Positions 32,982 through 43,671 of a stretch of 64,000 bases of DNA are shown in pieces. The translations under genes and the position numbers were made by a program. Within the stretch, counting starts at the first letter, position 1. Every line of letters starts with the position of its first letter. The notes under the pieces were generated by a model. The model did not search any database and was not told the origin of the DNA. It worked only from the letters and a program-made list of their open reading frames with translations. The DNA comes from Rhizomys pruinosus (Eukaryota > Chordata > Mammalia > Rodentia > Spalacidae), in the NCBI GenBank assembly GCA_009823505.1, contig VZQC01008886.1:366932-430931 (forward strand), in the 5' to 3' direction.

Positions 32982-33244
32982 TTTTTTTTTAATTTATTTT
33001 TGTTTTGAGACAGGGTCTCCCTGTAGCCCCAGCTGGCCTGGAACTCACTTTGTAGACCAGGGTGGCCCTGAACTCACAGAGATCCTCCTGCCTTTGCCTC
33101 CTGAGTGCTAGGATTAAAGGTGTGTGCCACCAAGCCCAGCTTAAAGACTGTCCTTAGCTGCCATGTGGGTGCTAGGAGTTGAACCCAGGTGGTCTTCAAG
33201 AGCAGTTGGCACTCTTAACTGCTGAGCCATCTCGTCAGCCCCTG
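32982..33244 (-). mobile_element. B2-B1 chimeric SINE
   Basis: Reading on the minus strand: about 100 bp of B2 head (33,143-33,244) runs directly into a complete B1 (32,982-33,142), and the B2 3' part is missing. The same short sequence aaatctgtttt lies on both outer sides (32,971 and 33,245), so the whole composite seems to have inserted as one unit. Confidence 0.75.
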
Positions 33245-34122
33245 AAATCTGTTTTAAAAGCCACACATGTTCCACTTTCTCAAAGGTGGTGCCCGTCGAT
33301 GGCCAGGTTAATTTCAGCAGTGTTTCTTGGCCACAGCAGGATCAGAGATGGTCTGCGTTGGCACTGCAGCCTGTACAGGCCTTCCTGCTCTGTGCAGAGC
33401 TCTGACCCCAGGGAGCCAGAGCTGCTCTAAGAGGCCTCCAAGCAAATCCTGGGCAGCTGGGCTTGTGGAGGGTCTGCAGCAGCCCTCATGTGGGCTAGTG
33501 TAGAAGTGTAATGGGGGAGGGCAGGGGTCAGGAGCAGGGGCTGGGCTCTGAGTTGGGACTGGAGACTTGTGAGATGGGATGAACAAAACCAGGGTGTGGC
33601 GTAGTCCTGGCAGTGGGAGCATGGGCATGCTCTGTGGAGGCCTTGAAGACCAGGTAACCAGGTGCTGCTGCTCCTGGTCCACAGTGGGAACCTGGGGGTC
33701 TAGCCCTCCACCCTCAGCCGAGTTTGGCTTCTTACCCCCTTCCTCCTTTCCTCCTCCTTTTGTTCCTTCCCCTTTGCCCCACCCTGTGAAGCAAAGCCTG
33801 GCGGGTCTGGCTGAGGCCTGGGGAGAGTCATGGAAAGTCCTGGGCTGCCATGTCTGTTTTCCAGGGTCACTGCCTCCCAGCCATGCCTGACTGCTCATGG
33901 AGATGCTGTGGCAACCAAGCTCCAGCTGATCCTTCTCTGTGCCAGTTGCATGATGCTAGCACCATAGGGCTCATGAGGCATTTCCACACTGCCCTGCCTG
34001 GGACTTCCTTGGCTCTGAGCTCTGACTTTTCTTCCCATTTTTCTCTTTCCTGGGCATAAGCAGGATCAGGTCTTGAGAGCAGTAGAGTGGTAGGTGTCCA
34101 GCTGCCCTGGCTCTGCCTTCTC

Positions 34123-34428
34123 ATCTCCTGAGTGCTCCCCTCTTCCTGCAGGATCTTTTCATCTCCTGAGTGCTCCCCTCTTCCTGTAGGACCTTTTCGT
34201 CTCCTGAGTGCTCCCCTCTTCCTGCAGGATCGTTTCATCTCCTGAGTGCTCCCCTCTTCCTGCAGGATCGTTTCATCTCCTGAGTGCTCCCCTCTTCCTG
34301 CAAGATCGTATCATCTCCTGAGTGCTCCCCTCTTCCTGCAGGATCGTTTCATCTCCTGAGTGCTCCCCTCTTCCTGCAGGATCTTTTCGTCTCCTGAGTG
34401 CTCCCCACTTCCTGCAGGATCTTTTCTC
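34123..34428. repeat. Minisatellite, eight copies of a 38-bp unit
   Basis: The core ctcctgagtgctcccctctt recurs at 34,125, 34,163, 34,201, 34,239, 34,277, 34,315, 34,353 and 34,391 with exact 38-bp spacing. Each unit has a pyrimidine tract ending tcttcctgcagg. Variation is limited to a few bases. Confidence 0.97.
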
Positions 34429-34959
34429 CAGACTGTCCTGTGCAAACCAGTCACTTGGGGTTTTATTAAAGCAAGGATTCTGCCTTTGTGAGCCTGGGTA
34501 TGGCTACATTAGTGATTGGCCTCCAGGGAATGGTAATGTTGCTAGTCCAGAAAGTGCACTCAGGGATACGGCCTGAGAGCAGCAGCTCTAGGGGTGTGGC
34601 TGGAGGACAGTCACCTGTCCATCATCTGGGAACTGGTCCCTGTCCAGATTCACTGAACCAGATCTTTACTTGAGCCCACCAGTTGCTTTAACCATTCTTC
34701 CGGGGCATTCTGATACATACTCAGCTCCAAATCCCCCCTCCATGGACATCAGTGCTTCCTGCACAGCACAGTTCCCCCATTCCCCCTCCCCCCACCCCCA
34801 GAGCTTTATGTGCCCGAGATCCCAAGTGAATTGGTTTGAATGCTAACTAAGCACTTTTCCAAATGCATTAACTTTTTATTCTGGAATAATTTTTAGATTT
34901 CTAGCAGAGTTGCAGATAGTGTAGAGGGTTCCTGTAAACCTGCCATTTTTCTTTATTTA

Positions 34960-35152
34960 ATGTTAACATATTGTCTGTGTGATCTTGGGCAAGTAATTCA
35001 GCCTATCTGGATCTCTGCTTTCAGCTAGAAAAGAGGAGGTACTAGTGCTACCTCTCAGGGTTACTGGGAGGATCAGGTAAGGTAAATATATTTAGTGTCC
35101 TTCGAGAAGATAAACAACCTAGTAAGTGCTCAGCAACTATTTATTAATAGCT
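34960..35152 (+). mobile_element. MIR SINE
   Basis: gtgtgatcttgggcaagtaa, ttcagcctatctggatctct, acctctcagggttactggga, then agtaagtgctcagcaact: forward MIR order. Confidence 0.8.
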
Positions 35153-35443
35153 CTTGTGGCAGACATAATTTCCACCTCCTTCAGTCTTGCCTGCTTTCTA
35201 CTTAGGAGATTGAAAAAAATGATGACTTGTTCTCTCAGCCTCTCCTGTAGCCACATGGACACATGACGTGAGTGGTAAAGGGGACTCTTGGGGAGAGCTT
35301 CTGGGGTTTTCTTAGCCACTGATAAGGACATGGTTTGTGTTGCCACTTTCTTCCAGCAGGGGAGGCTGGTGTGTGGTTTGAGATGTTGGAACTATAGCAG
35401 CTTTTTGTGACTTTGAGACAATACACATAATATATCTTATCGA

Positions 35444-36030
35444 AGTATTGGTATGGACTGAATTGGGTCCCGCCAGTTCTTTTATTTATTTGGGTTTTAT
35501 GTGTATGGGTGTTTTGCCTGGATGTATGTAAATGCACCACATTTATGTAATGGCCATGGAGGCCAGAAGATGGTCTAGAACTGGAGTTATGGGTGGTTGT
35601 TCACTGCCATGTAGGTGTTGGGAACTGAATCCTAGTTTTCTGCAAGAGCAGCCAATGCCCTTTAACTGCTGAGCCATCTCAGCATCTACCCTTCGTATAG
35701 TTCTTAAGTGGAATCCTTACTTTCTGTGTGGCTATTTGATGATGGTATTGGACTAATGAAATCTAAACAAAGTCTTAAAGGTGATTGCTTTAGTCCTGTA
35801 GGGTTTGAGGACATTACAAGAAGAATAAGAGATGATAGAGCCCCCCTCCACCTGCACAGATGAAAGACATGTGAGACCACAGTGAGAATACAGCTGTTCA
35901 CGTCTGGAAGAGGCCCCTGGGACCCATCCATGCTGTCCCTTGCAGGGCTTCTAGCCTCCAGAACTGTGAGGAATTAATTTCTATTGTTTAAAGCAACCCG
36001 TCTGAGGCATTTGAACATGGGAGCCTGAGC
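35444..36030 (+). mobile_element. MLT1-type MaLR LTR interrupted by a B2
   Basis: ggtatggactgaattgggtc at the left and agcctccagaactgtgagg, ttctattgtttaaagcaacc at the right are the ends of an MLT1 LTR. The two parts are separated by a reverse B2 (35,476-35,697). Ancient ERVL-MaLR remnant. Confidence 0.75.
35476..35690 (-). mobile_element. B2/B3 SINE inserted in the MLT1 LTR
   Basis: gtgtatgggtgttttgcctg, ggccagaagatggtctagaa, gccatgtaggtgttgggaac, ctgctgagccatctcagca. Flanked by the short duplication agttctt. Confidence 0.85.
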
Positions 36031-36616
36031 CAGTCCTCTGCCAGATGCTGGGCAGTCCCCATGCCAGAATTTCGTGCCTGTTAGCACCAATGCCACACAG
36101 AACTCGAGGGTCTGGATTAAAGCTCATCACAGATGTGGTGCAAAGCAGAAAGATCCCCATGGGAAAGGCTCAGGTTCTACTTGCAGTAGGACCCAAGCGA
36201 AGGACAGAGAAGTGGCTAGTTTTTATTGTTCTTTGGGGTGGGACCATGGCTATTTTTGAGAGCAAACATGGGTTATGTATCTGTTGTAGAGAATGGGACT
36301 GGAGGCAGGATTTTAGAACACAGGGAGGATCCTCATATCTTTTAACCAAATCAGTATGCCTGTGGCTTGGAGTCGGCATCAGGAGGTTCCTGTTAGGTCA
36401 CGGATCCTGGCCCTTGATTGTGTATCATGTTGCTTTGACTTTTCCTGTTGCTCCACTGGAATGGATGGCTTTACCTGAACCTGGTCCTTCCCAGATTGAG
36501 CTTTCTGCCTTCCCATGGCCTCCTCAGCTTGGGGGCTGGTGGGCATCTGCAGAGGGTGCAGCTGGGCAGGGCCCACCCAGATCCTGGGCTCTTGGATGCC
36601 TTGATACAACCTTTCT

Positions 36617-36860
36617 TTTTTTTTAATTTTATTTATTTCTGTATGTGTATGAATGTACTGTTTGCATGTAGGTCTGTGCATCCGTGTCATGCAATGCCGC
36701 GGAGGTCAGAAGAGGGTCTCGGATTCCCCTGGAACTGGAGTTCTCCTGGAATTGGAGTTTCAGACGGTTCTCGGCCGCCATGTGGGTGCTGGGGATCGAA
36801 CCCGGGTCCTCTGTAAGAGCAGTCGGTGCTCTTAACCGCTAGTCTATCTCTCCAGCCCCA
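36617..36860 (-). mobile_element. B2 SINE, 18-bp duplication subfamily, 13-bp target-site duplication
   Basis: gtgtcatgcaatgccgcgga, doubled ctggaactggagtt/ctggaattggagtt, gccgccatgtgggtgctggg. Flanked by atacaacctttct at 36,604 and 36,861. Confidence 0.95.
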
Positions 36861-36889
36861 ATACAACCTTTCTAAGAAGTCCTTGTAAG

Positions 36890-37046
36890 CCAGGCATCGT
36901 GGCACATACCTGTAATCTCAGCACTTGGGAGGCAGAGGCAGGTGGATCTCTGTGAGTTCAGGACCAGCCTGGTCTACATAGTGAGTTCTAGGACAGCTGG
37001 GGCCACAGGGAGACCCTGTCTAAAAAAAAAAAAAAAAAGACCAAAA
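36890..37046 (+). mobile_element. B1 SINE with 13-bp target-site duplication
   Basis: ccaggcatcgtggcacatac, cagcacttgggaggcagagg, A-run, then a repeat of aagtccttgtaag as aagtccttctaag. It lies 16 bp from the right target repeat of the preceding B2. Confidence 0.93.
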
Positions 37047-37059
37047 AAGTCCTTCTAAG

Positions 37060-38745
37060 CAGAGTCAGTTTTATTGGAAATGCCATTTTGCTTTCTGGAA
37101 AGACAGAGGCTACCCTGCCCTTTACACCTTTTTCCCATCCCGAAAGTACTCAGGGAAGAGCCACAAGACTGACAGGATTAGGAGGAAGCCACAGCCGTTC
37201 TGGAGATTTGAATGCGCTGCGTGAGCTCCAATCTGGAGCAGCTCTGGTCCACATATCAGATGGCAGATGTGCCCAGGGCAGCTGCTCATCTTTCCCCTCC
37301 CTTTGGTCTGGCTCTGAGTCTCTGGCAGTGGCCGGCATCACTACCCTGGGTCAAGCAGCTGGAGGTCAGGCTGGTCCTCCTCCTAGGTCTGGCTACAGAC
37401 TGTGGTGAATGTGAACGGGGTACCAGGAGTGGCTTCTCTACCCAGGAGCTGCTCTACAGCTTTGACACCCACTTTCTATATAAGCCACGGGGGTAGATGC
37501 ACAGCCGTCCTTTGACTATAGCCATGGTGTTTAGCATGAGCACATGCTCCCAAGCAGACCTTCCGTCTGGAGCTGTGGAGAGCGCCTACCTCCCCTGGGG
37601 TACTGAGACCCACTGGGTAGCTATGGATTCTACCATTTCTGCAGGCTAGATCCACCCTTGAGTTTTTCAAGTATATGAACCAATAAACCTGCGGCTGGGC
37701 AGCTTGCAACCTGCCACTCCTTATTTTATCTAAGTTGCCTTAAATTGGTTACTGTTTTTGAATAGACGAAGTCCCTGCTTTCACGTATTAGCCTTAAGGG
37801 CTGTGGATCCCTGTTGGAAGATGTGGGATGAAGAATCTGCAAGCTGTAGACTTCAGAAAGCTGAGCAAGAGCAGATGGTTAAGTGGCCACAGACTCTCAC
37901 TGTCTGTGCTGTTGCAGTAACACACTGAGACTGGACTGAGTGCTTTGTGTACCAACCGAGACCCATGCCATGCTAGATGCTAGCTTTGTATGGTGGCCAT
38001 GAATGTTTTGTAATAACCCAGAGGGAGTTAGAACTGGCTATCCAGCTGAAATAGGTTTAACGTTTCCTATTGATTCTGCTTGCACCTGTCTACACAGGTG
38101 ATCCCAAGAGAGCTGGTAGGAGCTATTCCCTTAATCACAGTATTGTTTGATACAGACATCCCTGGGAGCTGTTGGGAGCCGTTGGGATAAGGGCAGCCTC
38201 CCAAAGGTCCCTCCCACCACTGTGCACTCGCCTCTGTTGTGCTGTTGTTTAGAGATTCCAGACAGGCCCATATCCCTGGTTTCCAAAGAATAGACTCACC
38301 CCAAATCCATGGCCTGACCCTGCTTTTCACTAAGGCCAAACCCTTTGCTCCGTGCTTTGGTTAGAGCTCAAGTCCTACCTTCTGTGGGGAAATTCCCAAG
38401 ACCACTGTGCCCCTGCTGACCTGCCTCTCATCCCAGCTCTCCTGATCCTCTTCTCCATTCCTGTCATCCACCTTTCCTTGTCCCTGCCTATGGCACCCCC
38501 AGAGGCCGAGGCTCTGATACCTTTCTCTCAGGGCTTTCTATACCAGGACAGCCTAGTTAAAATCGGTCTTCCATCATGTAAGGCTGTCTGCACCTGCCTC
38601 AGCCTCATATGTGGCATACTCTTCCTTCAGTGGCAATTTCCTGGGTTTCAGGTCAGTCAGACATGATGCTGCCTTGAAGGTCTAGAGTCTTATACAGGAG
38701 CTGGCTTTGGTGAGCAGGTTCCTGCTGGAGGGAGGACTACTGATG
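37060..38745. other. Intergenic unique sequence
   Basis: No repeat family or gene is recognised with confidence. Short open frames on both strands look random. A weak L2-like feel is present around 38.40-38.65 kb. Confidence 0.5.
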
Positions 38746-38804
<59 letters not shown>

Positions 38805-38845
38805 CTCTCTCTATCTCTCTATCTATCTCTATCTATCTCTCTCTT
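38746..38845. repeat. (TCTA)n microsatellite with TCTC interruptions
   Basis: About 14 pure TCTA units followed by an impure TCTC/TCTA block, directly left of a MaLR-like repeat. Confidence 0.95.
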
Positions 38846-39193
38846 AGTTACTTTTGCTATGATAAAACACTACAACCCAGGCAGCTTATAAAAGGTTTAT
38901 ATATAAATGGCATATATATAAAAGGTTTATAGTTTTAGAGGGAGGAGAGTCCGTCCTGGTGGGGTGACATGGCAGGAAGCAGCTGGAGCAGAAAGCTGAG
39001 CACTCACACTTTCAAGCAGGCACAGGAAGCAGAGAGGCCAAGCTGGAAATGGCAAGGCTATGGACTCTCAAAGCCTGTCCACAGTGACACGCTTCCTCTA
39101 GCCAGGCCACGTCCCAAGTGACACCACCGACTGGGCACTATATACCAAGTATACTTGAACCTGTGGGAGGCATTTCTCCTTCAAACTACCACA
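38846..39193 (-). mobile_element. MaLR-like rodent repeat
   Basis: cttagttacttttgctatga, taaaacactacaacccaggc at the left and caaactaccaca at the right. Least diverged of the four copies with this layout. Family name uncertain. Confidence 0.5.
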
Positions 39194-39194
39194 A

Positions 39195-41435
39195 GTGGTA
39201 AAGGGGCTTTACAGTCCACGGGAAAGAGCTTTTGACATGTCTTAGGGACCAGTTGGAGCAGTTGGTGGCTCTACCAGGAAGAAAGATTTGAGGAGCCATC
39301 TCTGTAGGAACAAATGGTCTCAGAACTTCATTTTGACCAAGGGGTACTCACTGTTCAGTTGATAGGCCTGTTAGCGGTCACTTGCCCCAAGGCCAGGAGT
39401 GTCTTTGCCCTTCACAGTGTCCCCTCTGCACCCTACACATATGACCTCCTCTATTTCTGGTATTCATCAATTTTCCTTTACCTTTCTATCCCAAAATAGT
39501 TCAGACCTTGTCCCCTGTGGCCACCTCACCCCCTTTCTTTTTGCACCTTTCCCCTATTCCACTCTACCAAACGGCTCCTGTTCAATGTACCTAAAGCCCA
39601 CTTGCCTACAGGCACATAGCCAGAAACCCATCTGTCTAAGAATCAGTTCTCCCAAGACCAGTTTGCCTGAAATTAAATATTCTAGAATTATTTGACCTTC
39701 TCACTATGTCTTGCCCATTTATTTGCATTTTAAAGATTTTTTATAACCAGTTCATGAAAGATCATTTGACTTAATTTTGTATTTCTAATAAGTATTTATT
39801 ACACACACAGGCTTCATGAATGATTATTTTGTGTTTTATGGATATCTTTTTCTAGGTTACCTACTTTCATTAACTTTAAAGATAACCAATATTGTACCTA
39901 AAGACACTTTCCTCAAAATATAGCTGCCTTAGCAATAAGTATTCAGGACATTAATTATAATCAGTTTTTATGCACAGTGTCATAAAAGTCCCTCAACTAA
40001 GGGTACATGAATTTACGATGGAGTGTAGAGTTTAATGGTGTGTGCTGTTTCATGAACTAGAGACCCTGATGAATCTTGGGTGCCATACTGAAGGTTTGCT
40101 AGGTCTCCATGCAACCAGTGATGGGAATAGTGTGTGCTCAGCTTGTGTGGACCGAGCGAATGAGGGGATGAGGTGAGGACCCAGAACTGTCCTTTACTCC
40201 AAAGGAGTTCGCTCCGTGACTGAGCTGCAGCAGTCATCAGGAGGATGTTCACCTCAGGTTTTATACAAGGAACTGTTGGAATGAAATAAACTGGCAGTGA
40301 GAGAATAAGTGAGCTTTTGATTTGGGGAAGTGGACCATGTTTGCCTGGGGTTCTACAATAGTTATGCCTCATTGAGGGCAGTGGAGACTCCAGAGGCCGA
40401 CCACTGCATCTTTTCATGCGGAGCTGGGGTATGCCCCAGGATCCTTCCTAACACAGCATGCCAGTTCCCTGCCACTGACGGAGCGGTGTGGCACGTGTGC
40501 TCCACTGCAGCCCTTCTCTAACTGGGTGGCTTTCTTTGCTGGAGTGGACTTAGAGCTCTCATAAATGAAAGGAGAATGGTTTAGTTAACGTTTCCACCAT
40601 GCAGAACATTCCTGTCTTTCTGTGATGAGGAGGAGAGGTCTTGGTCTCATTGGGAAAGACTGATTTAGAGGCTCTGTGGTGGCTTCTGGTTTAGAGAATG
40701 TTGTTACAATGCAGTGTGGCTGTGTCTTCTGCGGGAGTTTGATCTTCTGGGTGTGAGAATCCGTCCTGAATTGTTTGCCGTAGAGCCCAGAGGAGTTCTG
40801 AGTAGGAGCCCATCTCCTCCCACAGTGTCCAGCCACAGCTGTGGGGCTGGAGCTGATGCCAGTAAGAGACCTGTGAGTGCTGACCAGCTGGCCACTTAGG
40901 GGGCATCTACTCTCGCCCCTCTGGTTTCTTACCTGTCACTTAAGGGCCCTGGGTTATATTAGTGGCTCCCAGGGAGGCCAGTAATTCCCCAGGGGCTTCC
41001 TGGAAAGGTGTGGGCACATTTTTGGTTACTGTAATAATTGGAAGAGTGCTACTGCCATTGGCTGGCTGGGGTCATGGATGGCAGATGGCTTCCTAAGTAT
41101 TTGTTGTTCAGAGGGTATGTTGGGTCTCATTAGGCCAAAATCCACTAGTCTAAAGATCCCCAGAGATCCTTTTTAACTCTCATACCTTCTCAGTGAGAGT
41201 TGAAAGGATATGCAGATGACGTGAGGAGTGGAAAGCAAGCAGCAGGAACTAGTTCAAGGCAGCCCAGCAGTCTCCATTGCTGAGACCGAACACCAGTGTA
41301 CAACCCAGGTATGGAGTGAAGCCCTTAACTCTGGACTCTGAGTCCAAATGGGATTTAGGATTAAAACTTACTAGTTATGTAACTCTGATTTTTAAAAAAT
41401 TCTTGTTAAGTGTTTATTGTGATTCTTAAATTGTT
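39195..41435. other. Intergenic unique sequence
   Basis: No gene or clear repeat. 39.7-39.97 kb is AT-rich. The open frames at 40.0-40.9 kb show no protein family that I recognise. Confidence 0.5.
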
Positions 41436-41436
41436 G

Positions 41437-41790
41437 TGTTATGGACTGACTGAATGTTTGTGCCCTGCCCCAACCACAAATGTTGAAATTCCAATCTGCA
41501 GTATGAGGGTATTTGGTTGTGGGGACCTTGGGGGAGGAATATCGGTAATTAGGTCTTGAGGGTGGAGCCCCATCCATAGGATTAGTGCCCTTCTAAGAAG
41601 AGAAAGATGAGTTCTCTTGGCCTTGTAAGAATATAGGAGAAGGTGGATATAAGCCAGGAATCAGGTCTCTACCAGATATTGGATCTATTGGAACCTTGAT
41701 CTTGGAATTCCTAGGGCTCAGAACTGTGAGAAATACATATTTGTTCTTCTACTCAGTCTATGACATTTTTGTTATAAGAGCATGACCTTA
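41437..41790 (+). mobile_element. MLT1-type MaLR LTR
   Basis: gttatggactgactgaatg, cttgagggtggagccccatc, taggattagtgcccttctaa, tggaaccttgatcttggaat and cagaactgtgagaaatacat follow the MLT1 LTR consensus closely. Confidence 0.85.
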
Positions 41791-41864
41791 GACAGCAAGG
41801 CACTCAACTCAAATATCTGTCCCCTGTATGTGGAAGCATCACACATGGCTCTCTTTATTCGTAG

Positions 41865-42025
41865 TCTTCCTTCTTGCCTTGTTTGCATGATGCAATTTGA
41901 ACAGAATTAAACTTGAACAGCTCCAAATTATATAATTAATTACATTCAACTTCAATTACAATCACTAATTGATCCAGCCCTGCTAGCACAATACTTTCAT
42001 TATTTGGCACACAATTATTGAGCGC
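41865..42025. promoter_or_regulatory. Candidate conserved non-coding element
   Basis: Repeat-free AT-rich block: gtttgcatgatgcaatttga, ccaaattatataattaatta, caatcactaattgatccagc, acacaattattgagc. Dense TAATT and ATTGA cores in an intergenic region. Function is inferred only. Confidence 0.3.
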
Positions 42026-42324
42026 CTACTTTGTGTTGGGAAGACAAGAGGAAATGGTCAATTTCTCTTGGGGAGGGAGAGTGGGGAGGAGGGGGAACTG
42101 ATGAGAAAAGCTGGCTGTGGTCAAGGACTTGGTGGGGACAGAGGGAGCTGGGTAAATCCTGCCAGCCGTCTCACCAGTCATCTCTGAAAGTGCATATGCT
42201 AAAATCTCAAGTGGGCCACACTCTGGGATTGCGCAGGCTGCTCTTGGCATCAGATGCTGCATGGTGGACTCCAGGTCTTTTCTGGTTTTCTTTCATTGAC
42301 TTAAGTAATTAGTTAATAGACACA

Positions 42325-42476
42325 AGCTGCATATGATGGTGTATGGCTGCAGTCCCGAGCTACTCACAAGGCGAAGTAGGAGGATCACTTGAGGTTAGAG
42401 TTCAAGTGCATTCTGGGAAACTTAGTGAGACTCTATCTCCCATCCCCCACCCCACCCCACCCCACCCCAAAATGAA
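42325..42476 (+). mobile_element. Ancestral 7SL-derived SINE (PB1D/FLAM-like)
   Basis: atggctgcagtcccgagcta, agtaggaggatcacttgagg and agtgagactctatctc keep 7SL features (gatcacttgag) that B1 lacks, so it is older than B1. Ends in a CCCCA-rich low-complexity tail. Confidence 0.55.
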
Positions 42477-42740
42477 TAGATACAATGAAGGTGTGCCACC
42501 CAGGTGCTCTTGAGCTCCTCACTCATCTTCCTTCTAAACCTCTGTTATCTCTTCCCACCATCATACCACCATCTTGAGTCTTGCTATCCAAACGGAGCAT
42601 GCCTTTGGATCCTGGAGAGTTTGGATCCCAGCTGGTGGTGTAGCCTATGGACGGCATTTTGAAGTCGTTATGTGGTAGGACCTTTCTTTCCACTGTTCCT
42701 TATAAAGGAGAAGTCAGAGCAGAGTTACTGAATGCCAAGC

Positions 42741-42930
42741 TGTAGTTCATTTGGGATGCAATAACAAAGTACCGTGGACTGGATGGTGGAAAGACCACAG
42801 ACACTTATTTCTCACAGTTCTAGAGGCTGAGAAGCCCAGTGCCAGCATTCCAGCAGATTAGGTGGTGACAGCCTGCTTCCTGATTTCCGAACTGTGCTTT
42901 CTCACCATGTTCTTGTATGATGGAAGTCAG
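42741..42930 (-). mobile_element. MLT1-type MaLR LTR, partial
   Basis: gcaataacaaagtaccgtgg, actggatggtggaaagacca, tttctcacagttctagaggc: the reverse of the MLT1 3' end. It stops in a pyrimidine-rich segment. Confidence 0.75.
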
Positions 42931-43671
42931 TTTCCCTCTCCCTCCTCCTTTCCCTTTCCTTCTCTCTCCTCTCCCCTCGGTCCCCTCTGCATCCTGTGCT
43001 GGCCTGGAACTCGAACTCTCAGTGCTGGGATTATGGAGCTGCCATTGCCCCTGGAGCTGGCCCGGAGGTCTTGTTTATAAGGACATGGTTACCAGTCATG
43101 AGGGCGGAGTGGTCACTATTCAGAGGCCCCAGTTTCCAAGCTGCTGTGTCAGAAGTTAGGGTTTTAACACTGCTTTTGTGGGAGATACAAACATTCAGAC
43201 CATATCCTTGATCATGGTGTCCTGCCATCACTTCTCAGATTGGGACAGTTACTGTCTAATTCCCTTGGGGGATTTCTTCCCTACCCTCAGTTCTCTTTAG
43301 GGGACAGGGCATGCTCTCTTATTTTTTTCTGTAGTAGTTATATTAAGCATCTCGCCAACTGAGTTCAGATATGGTGAGAAAGATGATCCGTCCCAGAAAC
43401 AGGTTAGACATTTGTTAGGTGATTTATTTTTGTTGTACTTTCTGAGGACTTTTGAGGACCCATTTCTTACAAAATAAGGAGACACAGGTAAAAACAAAGA
43501 TGACTCATGGAGTAGGAAAGGCAGGCTATTGTGATGTTGTATAAACAAACAGGGTATTACCAGGTTATCAGCAGCCTCCATGGAGCAGGCTGGCTCCCTG
43601 CTCTGTTCCAGAGCTCACCCAGGGGTGGCCAGGGTGACTGTTTATCCACTTTATCAGGGATGGTGGTAGAT

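Larger units (their letters stand above)
31346..34120. other. Intergenic flank after Adck1
   Basis: No gene recognised. Holds a B2 with target-site duplication (32.05 kb) and a B2-B1 chimera (32.98 kb). The remainder (31.35-32.0, 32.4-32.95 and 33.25-34.1 kb) is unique sequence with no convincing open frame; the longest frames here have no protein similarity that I recognise. Confidence 0.7.

Noticed and set aside
33314..33898. 194-codon minus-strand open frame
   Set aside because: Proline-rich, low-complexity translation with no family features, no splice context and no conserved motif; expected by chance in GC-richer DNA.
36045..36626. 193-codon plus-strand open frame
   Set aside because: It runs from unique sequence into the T-rich tail of a reverse B2 and shows no recognisable domain.
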